64,000 nucleotides of DNA from UPXZ01 sp964345395 (GCA_964345395.1 CAYFRA010000001.1:1-64000); one strand, 5' to 3'. Shown: positions 1-10,290, counted from the first letter of the stretch. Translations and numbers: made by a program. Notes: a model not told the origin generated them from the letters alone.

Positions 1-565
1 CACCGATAGCATTACCGGGAGTCATAAACTGCGTGTCGTGGCTTACACCATTATTCAAATCAGATCGTATGTAACGAAAAGCTACACCTGCCGACCACTT
101 CTCTGAAAGCATACGTGAGTAACCCAAGTCAAAAGACATCTCATAAGGATTAGCTGTACCGTAATCATCATCGGGTCTTTCGCCTCTAAGTTTAATTTCT
201 CCTAAGGAGAAATAGCGTAGTGATGCACTTAAAGATTGCAACTCATCAAATTTCCAATAACCTGCCGTGTAAAGCAAGTTGATATCACTCACTAACTTGC
301 TTAGCCAAGGAGTGTAAGAGAAAGTAAATCCAGCAGGACTCTCCATAAAAGCATATTTTGACACATTCCAATACTGCGAGTTGATATCTGGTGTTGTGGC
401 TACCCCTACATCACCCATACCTCCTGCACGTGCATCTGGTGTAATCGTTAATGATGGCACACCTGTAAGCAGTGGGTTTAATTGTTCATTTAAATCTGAT
501 TGTGCTGCAACATAAGATGTTGAAACCAACAGTGCAGACAACATTGCTAAAAAAATCTTTTTCAT
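1..565 (-). CDS. porV: Type IX secretion outer-membrane protein PorV (partial, C-terminus beyond window)
   Basis: I translated this from the sequence; the gene runs off the left edge, so only about 188 N-terminal residues are seen. It opens with a signal peptide (MKKIFLAMLSALLVSTSYVAAQ). The mature part then has features of the PorV/LptO (FadL-like) barrel family: a 'LNPLLTGVPSLTITPDARAG' stretch, 'GDVGVATTPD', and 'YWNVSKYAF' leading into aromatic-rich beta strands. In known systems PorV shuttles type IX cargo from the SprA translocon to the PorU sortase at the outer membrane. It lies 93 bases downstream of porU on the same strand, the usual porU-porV order, so co-transcription is likely. 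The start is the ATG at 565. The neighbour and the N-terminal motif together make the call firm. Confidence 0.9.
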   Translation of the reverse strand, partial: MKKIFLAMLSALLVSTSYVAAQSDLNEQLNPLLTGVPSLTITPDARAGGMGDVGVATTPDINSQYWNVSKYAFMESPAGFTFSYTPWLSKLVSDINLLYTAGYWKFDELQSLSASLRYFSLGEIKLRGERPDDDYGTANPYEMSFDLGYSRMLSEKWSAGVAFRYIRSDLNNGVSHDTQFMTPGNAIG

Positions 566-658
566 CCGTTTTTTTATTTGAGATATTATCTCTGTTTTAG
601 TTATTATTATTCAAAAAACAATAGTTTATCGGTCTAATAAAAACGTTTAAATCTGTTT

Positions 659-3600
659 TTATTGTCCAACAACAATAATTTTATTTGCTTTAGATACAAA
701 TTCGCTATCCAATGTTTTGATCGATATTCGATAAACATAGACACCTTGTGATACTTTGGTTCCATCTGAACCGCTCAAATTCCATACCATATTATCACTA
801 TTGTTGTATTGCTGTTCATAAATCTTTCTACCAGCCAAATCGAAGATCTCCAAGCGTGATTCTAAGAATGTTTCGGGACGATCGTGTTCAACTACAAATT
901 TAGTGTATGATTTTACTGGATTTGGATAGTTAGAAACGGCAATTAGCTCAGGCGATAATCCGGGGACAACTTCAAAGTCGAGACTAACTGAATTTGAATT
1001 ATTCAACAAATCCCAAGCATGAAATGTGAGGGTATGTTTACCTGCTTCCAATTTTGGCATTTTGAATTTTACAATTCCATTCTGATAGCTATTCTCATCT
1101 GCTTCGAAATATTCATTGAGTGTATATGTGCTATGAGGATCAAAGTCGATGATCAATTTCAAGTCGTGACCAATACCGCTACCAACAGTGTTGATTCCAT
1201 TTTCGTCAGATATATGGGCTATAAATAGTGGCTCTTCATTCACTTTACCACCCGACACAAAGTCGGGAGAGTTGAGGTAAACCATCATATTAGGCCCTTC
1301 GGTATCATCAAATTGCGAATCCATAAAACCGCCGATCAAGAAATCTTCGAAATAGCCTTGAGCTTCTCTATCTCCGTCTGTTTCTGATGCGTAATAATTA
1401 ATCCTACCATTACCAAAGTTGTAGCGGATATCTCGCGGCACCATCACTGTGAAAGTAAATTGGCCATTGACAACTTTAGCTTTACCTGAGAAAATTTTAT
1501 TAGGCCTGTCGCTGTATGTGATAGCTCCACCATTTTGGTTGTTGAGTGTGGTGATGCTCTGCTCTTTATCATAAATGGTAATTTCAGCTGTTCCATTGAA
1601 GTTGCTCACCTTGTTACCATTTCTATCTGTAACATACGCCGTTATCTCATTCACAGATAGAGCTTTAAGCACCTCACCGCTATCGGCTGGCTTTCCATTG
1701 ATTGTTTCGGTTTTAACCTCCAATTCGTTGGGGTAATTTAGTTTCAAAGCTGGGTTTCCAAATAGCATATAAGATAACTTATTCATACCAGCACCCACTT
1801 CATTTTTGGATTTGCGCACCACATCGCCCAAACGTGGCATATTGCCATAGGCATCACGTTTGAACAAATTATTTGAAAATTTGCTATTCAATTTTTCATT
1901 CTCATCAGCATAGACCACCCTCGCCGCTGAGAAGAGACCTATCCCCCCACCTACTGGATTGAGCAATACATATTCGCCTGCCGATATATTTTCTCTATCA
2001 AACATCACAAAATCACATGTAGCTGCCATCCAAAGTGGAAGCTTGTTGTTGTACATCACTTTGATATCGTTGTCTGACAATATTCTCTCCTTCGTCCACC
2101 CTAAGCGATTGGCATGCCCCATAAAGTTGAGGTAGAAAACCCCAGAATTGATTTGTGATTTGAGCTTAGCTTCAGCCAAAGGATAGCTTTCGCCACTTGC
2201 TGTAAACTCTTTTTTGAATGCATCTAAATAGATTTTATTCTGCTGAAAAGCAGGATATTCATTTTGCAACAAACGAGCTACTTTCGTATCTATATCTCTC
2301 ATATGCAAGCCACCATCACCATCATCAGCCACAAAAGTAATTTGATTTTTCCAAATACCTTTAATCTCATTATTCATATAAGATATCATTTTATCAACCA
2401 CATCATCTGCATGTTTGGTAGTTACCACAGGTAAACGGCCTATACCCAAATCCAACAAATCGCTATTGATGCTCACCCCTTCTCCATTGTCTAAAAAACC
2501 AAAATAATCATCAGTTACATAAGATTTTACCTCGTTCAATGAGTTGTCTGCTTGGTAAGTTAATATTAAGTTGTCACCTGAATTGTTTTGGATACCACGA
2601 TTATCAAATGACCCTCGTCCAAACAAGAGTAAATATTTAGGTCCTTGCCTGTTGGTGCGGTCATACCACATTTTCATCACACGACGATAGGCTGTAGCAT
2701 CGGGCGTACCAGATGAAAACTCATTGTAAACCTGCTCTGTTGTCAATACATTGACAGATAAGTTATCTATATCGCGATGAGCTGCTGCAAGTCTTTCAGC
2801 TTGGGATAAGAACTTGGGATGCGTAATTATGGTCAAATCAGCTGATGGCAAAGCATGGATATTCTGGTTTGCTACCTCACCTATCACTTCAGGTTTTAAT
2901 GTAAATGCTGATTTTGCGGTCGGGTCAATAGCTAAATACTGTTTTAACTCATTGGCTTTATCGATAAATTCTATCTGATTTCCACTTCTTGTTGTGGGAA
3001 TAATTTTGATATTTTCGGCATCTGTTATATCCCAAATTTGTATGTTTGGATTATCTGCTGTCACCCGAAAGCGATTATAAACTCCTGTGACGTTTAAATT
3101 GTCATAATTTCTAAAAAACAATTCATGATTATCCACTTTCAGATGACGTCGTGCATTAACAATCAAGTAGTTTAGATACGCCTTTTGCGATGTATTGGAA
3201 ATATTGTAAGTCATTTTAAATGACAAATCACCCTTCTGTTCCGTATTGCTGAAGCTGTAAGTGTTGTAAATGGGAAAACCTACAGTATAAAGGTCGATGG
3301 TACGGTTGGGTATTTCAATCCTTTTCGACTGGTCGTTATTGAAAACCAAATCGATATTGGAAGCTATCCCATTCGTAACTGCCATATCTAATATAAGCTT
3401 TACGTCGTTGCTTGTTATATTTGAAAAATTAAAGTTGATAGTATGACTGGGTCTGTTTGTATTAAACTCCTCGCCATAGAACACCTTACCTGTTTTACCT
3501 AAGTTGTATTTTTCTAATTCATGAACTTTGTAATCAACAAATTGATTAACATTCACAACATTTGCTCCATCTGGTGGCGTCACAGCAGATGTTTCATCAA

Positions 3601-4456
3601 TTCGCTTACCAACTCCTGCATCTGAAGTTACAAAATAATACCCTTTGGTCGAATAGTGATTAAGCTTGTGAATAAAATTTCTTTTAGCTGAGTCATATTG
3701 CCAATCGACCACTCCTTTTGCATAAAACAAAATATAGTCGCCCGCATTAAAAACTCCGTCACTCCCCTTGTTCATATATATTGCCACTTCGGGTAAATCA
3801 TCGGGTTTTGCATTTGCTAAGTTTTGATCATGAATTGCCCCGCCATAGCCAAATATACGAACATTAGCTGGATCAACTCCCATAGAACTGAGATCTTCAT
3901 AACTCAATTTGTAGATCCCTGATTCAGTAACTGCTATTTTTACAAACTTCCCTGAAGCCAATACCGATTGATTGGCATAAAGCTCTTTTACTATTTCTGG
4001 AGATTGAAGTGAAGATTCAAATTTCTTGATATCCAAAACAAAACTTGAAATCCTGAAAAGTTCATTGTCAATTTTTACAAAGGGGAGTATCTCTATATTA
4101 TAATAGCTGACATCTCTGTCTTGGGTCAAAAATGTTCTCACCTCAGGGGATTCGCTTAACTCAACATCAATCAACAACGACTCGTCGGTAGTTAATGGTT
4201 CATATTCGATATTTAGTAAATTGACTTGATAACTGCTATTGGAATTTGCTACAATGCGTTCAATGTAGTAAGGTAAGTCATTGTCATCAGAGTAAGTAGC
4301 ATCTGCAAAACTTAAAACCTGTTGGTTAAATAGCTCGGCCTCTCTATTTTGCACCCCTTCCCACTTAATCTCTCTGACAGCACTATTCTGTCCATAAGTG
4401 ATGATAGCAATACTCAAAAAGGACAAAATAATAAATATATATCTTCTAAATTTCAT
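659..4456 (-). CDS. porU: Type IX secretion system sortase PorU
   Basis: At 1265 residues this has the usual length for PorU, the gingipain-like (C25) peptidase that removes the C-terminal signal of type IX cargo and attaches the protein to anionic lipopolysaccharide at the cell surface. A signal peptide (residues 1-22) is followed by an N-terminal prodomain-like region. The peptidase domain spans about residues 540-900. The likely catalytic pair is His781 in 'NFMGHANRLGW' and Cys814 in 'MAATCDFVMF'. The last 85 residues ('NYPNPV', 'IFDLAGR', 'GVYVYRI') look like a type IX C-terminal domain, which PorU is known to keep. The gene lies directly upstream of porV. A TATTTTTG box on the minus strand (4498-4505) is a possible -7 element. 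Confidence 0.96.
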   Translation of the reverse strand: MKFRRYIFIILSFLSIAIITYGQNSAVREIKWEGVQNREAELFNQQVLSFADATYSDDNDLPYYIERIVANSNSSYQVNLLNIEYEPLTTDESLLIDVELSESPEVRTFLTQDRDVSYYNIEILPFVKIDNELFRISSFVLDIKKFESSLQSPEIVKELYANQSVLASGKFVKIAVTESGIYKLSYEDLSSMGVDPANVRIFGYGGAIHDQNLANAKPDDLPEVAIYMNKGSDGVFNAGDYILFYAKGVVDWQYDSAKRNFIHKLNHYSTKGYYFVTSDAGVGKRIDETSAVTPPDGANVVNVNQFVDYKVHELEKYNLGKTGKVFYGEEFNTNRPSHTINFNFSNITSNDVKLILDMAVTNGIASNIDLVFNNDQSKRIEIPNRTIDLYTVGFPIYNTYSFSNTEQKGDLSFKMTYNISNTSQKAYLNYLIVNARRHLKVDNHELFFRNYDNLNVTGVYNRFRVTADNPNIQIWDITDAENIKIIPTTRSGNQIEFIDKANELKQYLAIDPTAKSAFTLKPEVIGEVANQNIHALPSADLTIITHPKFLSQAERLAAAHRDIDNLSVNVLTTEQVYNEFSSGTPDATAYRRVMKMWYDRTNRQGPKYLLLFGRGSFDNRGIQNNSGDNLILTYQADNSLNEVKSYVTDDYFGFLDNGEGVSINSDLLDLGIGRLPVVTTKHADDVVDKMISYMNNEIKGIWKNQITFVADDGDGGLHMRDIDTKVARLLQNEYPAFQQNKIYLDAFKKEFTASGESYPLAEAKLKSQINSGVFYLNFMGHANRLGWTKERILSDNDIKVMYNNKLPLWMAATCDFVMFDRENISAGEYVLLNPVGGGIGLFSAARVVYADENEKLNSKFSNNLFKRDAYGNMPRLGDVVRKSKNEVGAGMNKLSYMLFGNPALKLNYPNELEVKTETINGKPADSGEVLKALSVNEITAYVTDRNGNKVSNFNGTAEITIYDKEQSITTLNNQNGGAITYSDRPNKIFSGKAKVVNGQFTFTVMVPRDIRYNFGNGRINYYASETDGDREAQGYFEDFLIGGFMDSQFDDTEGPNMMVYLNSPDFVSGGKVNEEPLFIAHISDENGINTVGSGIGHDLKLIIDFDPHSTYTLNEYFEADENSYQNGIVKFKMPKLEAGKHTLTFHAWDLLNNSNSVSLDFEVVPGLSPELIAVSNYPNPVKSYTKFVVEHDRPETFLESRLEIFDLAGRKIYEQQYNNSDNMVWNLSGSDGTKVSQGVYVYRISIKTLDSEFVSKANKIIVVGQ

Positions 4457-4714
4457 TCTAAAACTGTTTCAAAAAATAACGTTTAGCTTTAAATAAACAA
4501 AAATACAACAAATATTCAAGAAGTTAAGGCTTACAACAGTTATAAAAACGTTTTACTGTAATTATTATTGTTTTTATTAGCTTGAGGTATAAGAATTGCA
4601 AACAGACAATCACAATTTATCTTTTTGATAATTATGAGTTTAGAATTGCGAAGTGTAAAATGGAACAATCGAGCAGACAAGAAAATGGGTGAAAAAACTA
4701 AGCAAAAAGAGATA

Positions 4715-5326
4715 CTACCTTACATTGAAATCAAACATTTTGTTATCAAGCAGATAACCTTCTAAGCGATCTCCAATTTCAACTTTACCAACACCCACAG
4801 GTGTACCAGTAAAAATAATATCTCCGATTTTTAATGTAAAATATTGGCTGATAAACGATATCAAATAATCAATTTCAAAAATCATATCCTTGCTATTGCC
4901 TTTTTGCACAGTTTTTTGATTGATATCTAAGTAGAATGGTAGGTTATTCAAATCACCACAGCGCTCTTTGGGTAAAAAATCTCCAATGACAGCCGATCCA
5001 TCAAAAGCTTTTGCAAGTTCCCAAGGTTTTCCCTCCGATTTCAACTTTTGTTGCAAATCACGTGCTGTAAAATCGACACCAAGACCAATTTCATCATAAT
5101 AGCGATATGCAAATTTTGGGGAAATGTATTTACCCAAACGATTTATTTTTATCAAAAGCTCGGTTTCGTAATGTATCTCTTTGCTAAATTCGGGAATAAA
5201 AAAGGGTTTATTGGCTCTAAGAATAGCACTATCTGGTTTCATAAAAATGACAGGCTCTGAAGGGTTGGATTGATGCATCTCCTCATTGTGAGCCCGATAA
5301 TTCTGACCTACAGCTATAATTTTCAT
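4715..5326 (-). CDS. Fumarylacetoacetate hydrolase family protein
   Basis: The 203-residue protein has the single-domain FAH fold seen in 2-hydroxyhepta-2,4-diene-1,7-dioate isomerase, fumarylpyruvate hydrolase and oxaloacetate decarboxylase. It begins 'MKIIAVGQNYRAHNEE', has the metal-binding 'HYETELLIKI' and 'DFTARDLQ', and ends with 'IIFTGTPVGVGKVEIGDRLEG'. The family cleaves or decarboxylates beta-dicarbonyl acids using Mg or Mn. The substrate cannot be read from sequence. Its ATG overlaps the rex stop codon by 4 bases (ATGA at 5323-5326), so the two are translationally coupled. That coupling suggests a redox or central-carbon role such as oxaloacetate clearance, which is inference. Confidence 0.85.
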   Translation of the reverse strand: MKIIAVGQNYRAHNEEMHQSNPSEPVIFMKPDSAILRANKPFFIPEFSKEIHYETELLIKINRLGKYISPKFAYRYYDEIGLGVDFTARDLQQKLKSEGKPWELAKAFDGSAVIGDFLPKERCGDLNNLPFYLDINQKTVQKGNSKDMIFEIDYLISFISQYFTLKIGDIIFTGTPVGVGKVEIGDRLEGYLLDNKMFDFNVR

Positions 5327-5982
5327 TCAACCGATATTTTATCTTTTTCTAATTGCTCGTTCAATCGGTTATACATCACAGCCAAGTGTGCATAAATGGA
5401 GGTGTTTTGAACAACCACATTTTCAGGTACCCGTATTCTGAATGGCGTAAAGTTCCAAATCGCTTTGATGCCACCTGCCACCATCATATCTGCTACCTCT
5501 TGTGCCTTATCAATAGGCACTGTCAGAATGCCAATATCAACATCTAATTTCTGCTTTAAATTTGCGCAGCTCTCTACATGATAAATTGGTATATTATTGA
5601 TAGATGTTCCAATTAGTTCACTCTTCACATCAAATCCCGCCACCACATCCAAACCATAATTACTCAATCCATTATCTTGCAATAGTGCACCTCCCAAACT
5701 ACCTACTCCAAACATAAATGCGTTGTGTGGCTGCTTAAAACCCAAAAACTTCTCTAACACCCTTGTAAACTCTTCCAAATCATAACCTACACGTGTTTTG
5801 CCTGAAATATTTATAAAAGATAAATCTTTTGCAACTTTTGAGGGGTCAATATCCAAGCTAATCGCTATCTGAGTGGAGGAGATATTTGCATTTCCTTCCT
5901 TCTTGAATAGTTTTGCAAAAGCTAAATACCACGGTAATCTTCGCAAAGTTGGTTCTGGTACTTCATATTTTATTTTTGACAT
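5323..5982 (-). CDS. rex: Redox-sensing transcriptional repressor Rex
   Basis: Rex is a dimeric repressor that senses the NADH/NAD ratio; NADH releases it from DNA. The 219 residues have an N-terminal winged helix (about 1-80, 'VPEPTLRRLPWYLAFAKLF', 'ISSTQIAISLDIDPSKVAKDL') and a Rossmann domain with the nucleotide loop 'FGVGSLGGALL' near residue 92. A C-terminal swapping helix follows ('HLAVMYNRLNEQL'). Length and order match the family. The start is the ATG at 5982. It is the first gene of a two-gene unit with the FAH protein and diverges from clpB across a 240-base gap. I did not find a convincing Rex operator palindrome in that gap. Confidence 0.95.
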   Translation of the reverse strand: MSKIKYEVPEPTLRRLPWYLAFAKLFKKEGNANISSTQIAISLDIDPSKVAKDLSFINISGKTRVGYDLEEFTRVLEKFLGFKQPHNAFMFGVGSLGGALLQDNGLSNYGLDVVAGFDVKSELIGTSINNIPIYHVESCANLKQKLDVDIGILTVPIDKAQEVADMMVAGGIKAIWNFTPFRIRVPENVVVQNTSIYAHLAVMYNRLNEQLEKDKISVE

Positions 5983-6224
5983 ATATAGTGTGGAATTTAT
6001 AATTATCTAATATTGCAAAAATAATAAATATAATTTTAATTGAACAAGAAAATGCATTTAAATAAACATTTTTTTCATCAATTGTAAAAGAGAGGAGTTT
6101 TACGTGACTATTTGTCGCACTTGTGCTGTTTTTAGTTGATTTTTATGCCTTTTTGACAGAAACTCTTGCTGGTAAGTTTTTTGTTTAGATATAAGCAGAA
6201 ATGATAATAAAAAAGAAAATAGAT

Positions 6225-8816
6225 ATGACAAACTTTACTAATTATACAACAAAATCGCAAGAAACTATTCAATATGCAATAGAGCTTGCACGCAACAAAG
6301 GGCAACAAGCAATTGACCCTTTGCATTTGCTAAAAGCCATTCTTACAAAAGGGGAAGAGCTTACCCATTTTATATTTGGGAAAACGGGTGTCAGCCAAGA
6401 CAATATCAATCGTGTGGTTGATCAACTTATTGATAGACTACCGCGTGTATCAGGTGGCGAGCCTTATTTAAGCAGAGAACTCAACGAGGTATTTCTAAAA
6501 GCAAACGACAGCTCTAAAAAAGAGGGAGATGAGTTTGTTACCTTAGAGTATATGCTTTTGGCTCTTACAATGATCCCTTCGGAGGCATCAAAAATACTAA
6601 AAGATGCTGGTTTGAATGAAAATTCACTCAAAACTGCTATCCAAGAGTTGAGAAAAGGCTCAAAGGCAAATTCTGCAAGTGCCGAAGAGACTTACAATGC
6701 ATTGAACAAGTACGCCATCAACCTCAACGAGCAAGCTCGCCAAGGTAAATTAGACCCTGTGATTGGTCGTGATGAGGAGATTAGGCGTGTTCTTCAAATT
6801 TTAAGTCGCCGTACTAAAAATAACCCAATATTGATTGGTGAACCTGGCGTAGGTAAAACTGCCATTGCCGAAGGTTTAGCCCATCGTATTGTGCGTGGCG
6901 ATATTCCTGAAAATCTGAAAAGCAAACAGGTGTTCTCATTGGATATGGGAGCTTTGATTGCTGGTGCAAAATACAAAGGCGAATTTGAAGAGCGACTCAA
7001 GTCGGTTATCAACGAAGTGATTCGATCGGATGGCGAAATTATTCTTTTCATCGATGAGATTCACACCTTAGTTGGTGCTGGAAAAGGAGAGGGTGCAATG
7101 GATGCAGCTAACATACTGAAACCCGCTCTGGCTCGTGGCGAATTGCGTGCTATTGGTGCAACCACTTTGGATGAATATCAAAAGTATTTTGAAACAGACA
7201 AAGCTTTGGAGCGTCGATTCCAGATTGTGAACATAGACGAACCCGATGTGCAAGCAACGATTTCCATTTTGCGTGGACTGAAAGAGCGTTATGAAAACCA
7301 CCACAAAGTGCGGATTAAAGACGATGCTATTATTCAGGCTGTCGAGTTATCGCATCGCTATATCAGCGATCGTTTTTTACCCGACAAAGCCATTGATTTA
7401 ATGGATGAGGCTGCTTCCAAACTTCGTATGGAGGTGGATAGCGTTCCGGAAGATTTGGATAAAATCGAACGTAACATTATGCAATTAGAAATTGAGCGCG
7501 AGGCTATAAAACGTGAAAACGATGAAGAGAAATTAGCTAAGCTCAATGCTGAGATTGCCAATCTGAAAGAGCAAAGTGGTGAATTTAGAGCCAAATGGAA
7601 CAGCGAAAAAGAGCTGATTGATAAAATCCAACAAACAAAGATTGAGATTGAAAATCTAAAATACGAGGCTGAGCGCGCCGAGCGTGAAAGTGATTTTGGA
7701 AAAGTTGCCGAAATACGTTATGGCAAAATCACCACATTGAAAGAGCAAATTGACAAATACCAAGAGGAGTTGGCTACAATCCAAACCAACAATGCAATGA
7801 TTAAGCAAGAGGTAGATAGCGAGGACATTGCTGACGTGGTGAGTAGATGGACAGGTATACCTGTGAGTAAAATGGCACAAAGCGAGAAAGTTAAATTACT
7901 CAACCTTGAAACCGAACTACACAAGCGAGTGGTTGGGCAAGAAGAGGCAATCACAGCCGTTTCAGATGCTATCAGGCGTAGTCGTGCTGGGCTAAGTGAC
8001 CCTAAGCGACCTATTGGTTCTTTCATTTTCCTTGGAACAACTGGCGTGGGTAAAACCGAACTAGCTAAAGCTTTGGCTGACTACCTATTTGATGATGAAA
8101 ATATGATGACTCGTATTGATATGAGTGAATATCAAGAGAAGTTCTCAGTAACTCGATTGATTGGTTCACCTCCGGGCTACGTTGGATACGATGAAGGTGG
8201 GCAACTGACAGAAGCCATTCGTCGCAAACCCTACTCAGTCGTACTATTTGACGAAATTGAGAAAGCGCACCCCGATGTTTTTAACGTATTACTCCAAGTC
8301 CTTGACGATGGACGATTAACAGATAATAAAGGACGTGTAGTTAATTTCAAAAACACCATTATTATAATGACTTCTAATGTGGGTTCTCAAATCATCCGAA
8401 GTAGTTTTGAGCACATCAACAAGGAGAATCACGACGAAGTGGTAGAGCAAACCAAAATGCAAGTGATGGACTTGCTTAAAAACAGTGTTCGTCCTGAGTT
8501 TCTCAATCGAATTGACGACATCATTATGTTTACTCCTCTCAACGAAGAGCAAATTACTGAAATTGTGAAGATTCAGATACATGGTGTTCAAAAAATGCTA
8601 ATTGAAAACGGTATCGAACTACAAGTTACTGAGAAAGCCATAGAGCAAATTGCACACCTCGGATTTGATCCACAATTTGGTGCACGCCCTGTAAAGCGAG
8701 CCATTCAACGCTATGTTTTGAATGATTTATCAAAAGAGTTAATTAGCGGTAATATCAATAAAGAGCATGCAATTGTGATTGACTTTGAAAATGGACAGCT
8801 GGTTTTTAAAAATTAA
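6225..8816 (+). CDS. clpB: ATP-dependent disaggregase ClpB
   Basis: ClpB is the cytoplasmic hexameric AAA+ disaggregase that works with DnaK to rescue aggregated proteins. The sequence has a Clp N domain (residues 1-145), a first AAA+ module with Walker A 'GEPGVGKT' and Walker B 'LFIDEIHTLVGAG', the long coiled-coil middle domain that separates ClpB from ClpA/C (about 400-520), and a second AAA+ module with 'GTTGVGKTE'. A C-terminal ClpB_D2-small domain follows. An earlier in-frame ATG at 6201 would add MIIKKKID. I prefer 6225 because 'MTNFTNYTTKSQE' fits the family N-terminus, giving 863 residues. It ends before a strong bidirectional hairpin. Confidence 0.97.
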   Translation: MTNFTNYTTKSQETIQYAIELARNKGQQAIDPLHLLKAILTKGEELTHFIFGKTGVSQDNINRVVDQLIDRLPRVSGGEPYLSRELNEVFLKANDSSKKEGDEFVTLEYMLLALTMIPSEASKILKDAGLNENSLKTAIQELRKGSKANSASAEETYNALNKYAINLNEQARQGKLDPVIGRDEEIRRVLQILSRRTKNNPILIGEPGVGKTAIAEGLAHRIVRGDIPENLKSKQVFSLDMGALIAGAKYKGEFEERLKSVINEVIRSDGEIILFIDEIHTLVGAGKGEGAMDAANILKPALARGELRAIGATTLDEYQKYFETDKALERRFQIVNIDEPDVQATISILRGLKERYENHHKVRIKDDAIIQAVELSHRYISDRFLPDKAIDLMDEAASKLRMEVDSVPEDLDKIERNIMQLEIEREAIKRENDEEKLAKLNAEIANLKEQSGEFRAKWNSEKELIDKIQQTKIEIENLKYEAERAERESDFGKVAEIRYGKITTLKEQIDKYQEELATIQTNNAMIKQEVDSEDIADVVSRWTGIPVSKMAQSEKVKLLNLETELHKRVVGQEEAITAVSDAIRRSRAGLSDPKRPIGSFIFLGTTGVGKTELAKALADYLFDDENMMTRIDMSEYQEKFSVTRLIGSPPGYVGYDEGGQLTEAIRRKPYSVVLFDEIEKAHPDVFNVLLQVLDDGRLTDNKGRVVNFKNTIIIMTSNVGSQIIRSSFEHINKENHDEVVEQTKMQVMDLLKNSVRPEFLNRIDDIIMFTPLNEEQITEIVKIQIHGVQKMLIENGIELQVTEKAIEQIAHLGFDPQFGARPVKRAIQRYVLNDLSKELISGNINKEHAIVIDFENGQLVFKN

Positions 8817-8851
8817 TATTATGAAACTTAGAGCTTTTAGGAGTTGAAACA

Positions 8852-8890
8852 AAAATACCCTGTGAGGCAATATGACACACAGGGTATTTT
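8852..8890. terminator. Bidirectional rho-independent terminator
   Basis: A perfect 13-bp stem (8852-8864 with 8878-8890) and a 13-base loop. Runs of A on the left and T on the right give a U-tract in either direction. It sits between the convergent ends of clpB and the GH109-like gene and can serve both. Confidence 0.85.
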
Positions 8891-8907
8891 GCTATTTTGA
8901 CAAAAAC

Positions 8908-10290
8908 TTATTCCACAAATTGATGTCGATATCCTTGTAGCAAATCCCAATATCCGCGTGTAAAATCGGGAACGGCAACTGGTGCAGAGTTGTTTTCAAG
9001 TGAAATGCGTGTCAATTCTGGCAAACAGCTCCACTCGGCTAAATCATAAACATCCATATCTAAAGGTAAACCGTTTTGCAAACAATAGACCAAACGATAA
9101 TCCATAATGAAGTCCATACCACCGTGTCCACCTACCTCTTTGGCTTTCTCTTCTAATTCTACGTGAATAGGATGTTTGTATTTCATCATCATCGCCTCCC
9201 TCACTTCGACAGGAAGCCAACTGTGGGCTGTCAAATCTTCGTGATTAGGTACCACAGATGAATCAATAGCATCGCCCTCTATCGCATAATTTGGATAAGG
9301 GTATTTAGAAGCATAACCTTTTGTCCCTGCCACATTATACATCCTTGAATATGGACGAGGTGTTGCTACATCGTGGTGAATCTGTATGGTTTTACCCTTC
9401 TCTGTGCGGATAAGCGTAACGGTTTGTTGTCCGTTTTGAAAGTTTTCAACAGCTTTGCCTTTTTTCTCAAGAAAAGTGGGAATACTAACTGGCTTACTAT
9501 CCATCGAAACCAAATAATTCATTTTGTCTCCTCTATGAATATCTAATGCTTGACAAGCGGGTCCCATACCATGTGTCGGATATACATCGCCTCTGAAATT
9601 GATGTTATAATCCATTCGCCAATTGCCTTCATATGCATCCCAAAAAGCCTCCAATTGGTGGATATAAGCACCATCAGCATAAAGTGGCTCTCCCAATACG
9701 CCTTCTTGTATCATATTGAGCGTGGTCAATTCAAAGTAGTCATACACACAATTCTCTAACATCATGCAGTGCTTGCGAGTACGTTCAGAGGTATCTATCA
9801 AACTCCAAATTTCCTCCAATGTCATCGCTCCTGGCACCTCAACCGCCACATGTTTGCCCTGCTCCATAGCATAGAGAGCCATCGGGGCATGATTTTTCCA
9901 ATCTGTTACGATATAAATTAAATCGAGATCATCTCTTTCGCACAGTTCTCTCCAACCCAGCTCACCTGAATATTCAGCCGCTTTTGGCAAACCATGTCGC
10001 TCCAGAATCAATTGAGTTTTTTCTACTCGATCTTGATGTAAATCACAAAGTGCATTGATTTCCACTCCGGGAATATGGGTAAAACGCTCAACTGCTCCTG
10101 GTCCACGCATTCCTAAACCTATAAAACCAACGCGAACAACTTCCAATTTTGGAGCTGTCATCCCAACTGCATGCTCCTGGTTTGCAGGTCGTTTTGGTAC
10201 TTTTGTTTCAATCGGTTTGATGGTATCAGCCTTATTGCAAGAACTGAAAATTAAGGCTGCAAATAATAAAATCTTAAGAGTCTTTTTCAT
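8908..10290 (-). CDS. Gfo/Idh/MocA-fold lipoprotein, GH109-like (alpha-N-acetylgalactosaminidase family)
   Basis: The 460-residue protein has a lipoprotein signal ('LIFSSCN', Cys19) and then an NAD-binding Rossmann fold with 'VRVGFIGLGMRGPGAVERF' near residue 53. Next come 'NALCD' and 'VAVEVPGAMTLEE'. The downstream 'DGAYIHQLEAFWDAYEGNWRM' and 'YPTHGMGPACQALDIHRGDKM' resemble glycoside hydrolase family 109, whose members cleave alpha-GalNAc by an NAD-dependent oxidation-elimination route. The lipid anchor suggests a periplasmic or surface site. It stands alone between two terminators with no SusCD pair. A -7-like TAATTTTG lies on the minus strand (10328-10335). Other Gfo/Idh/MocA sugar oxidoreductases are the alternative, so the exact substrate is uncertain. 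Confidence 0.85.
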   Translation of the reverse strand: MKKTLKILLFAALIFSSCNKADTIKPIETKVPKRPANQEHAVGMTAPKLEVVRVGFIGLGMRGPGAVERFTHIPGVEINALCDLHQDRVEKTQLILERHGLPKAAEYSGELGWRELCERDDLDLIYIVTDWKNHAPMALYAMEQGKHVAVEVPGAMTLEEIWSLIDTSERTRKHCMMLENCVYDYFELTTLNMIQEGVLGEPLYADGAYIHQLEAFWDAYEGNWRMDYNINFRGDVYPTHGMGPACQALDIHRGDKMNYLVSMDSKPVSIPTFLEKKGKAVENFQNGQQTVTLIRTEKGKTIQIHHDVATPRPYSRMYNVAGTKGYASKYPYPNYAIEGDAIDSSVVPNHEDLTAHSWLPVEVREAMMMKYKHPIHVELEEKAKEVGGHGGMDFIMDYRLVYCLQNGLPLDMDVYDLAEWSCLPELTRISLENNSAPVAVPDFTRGYWDLLQGYRHQFVE

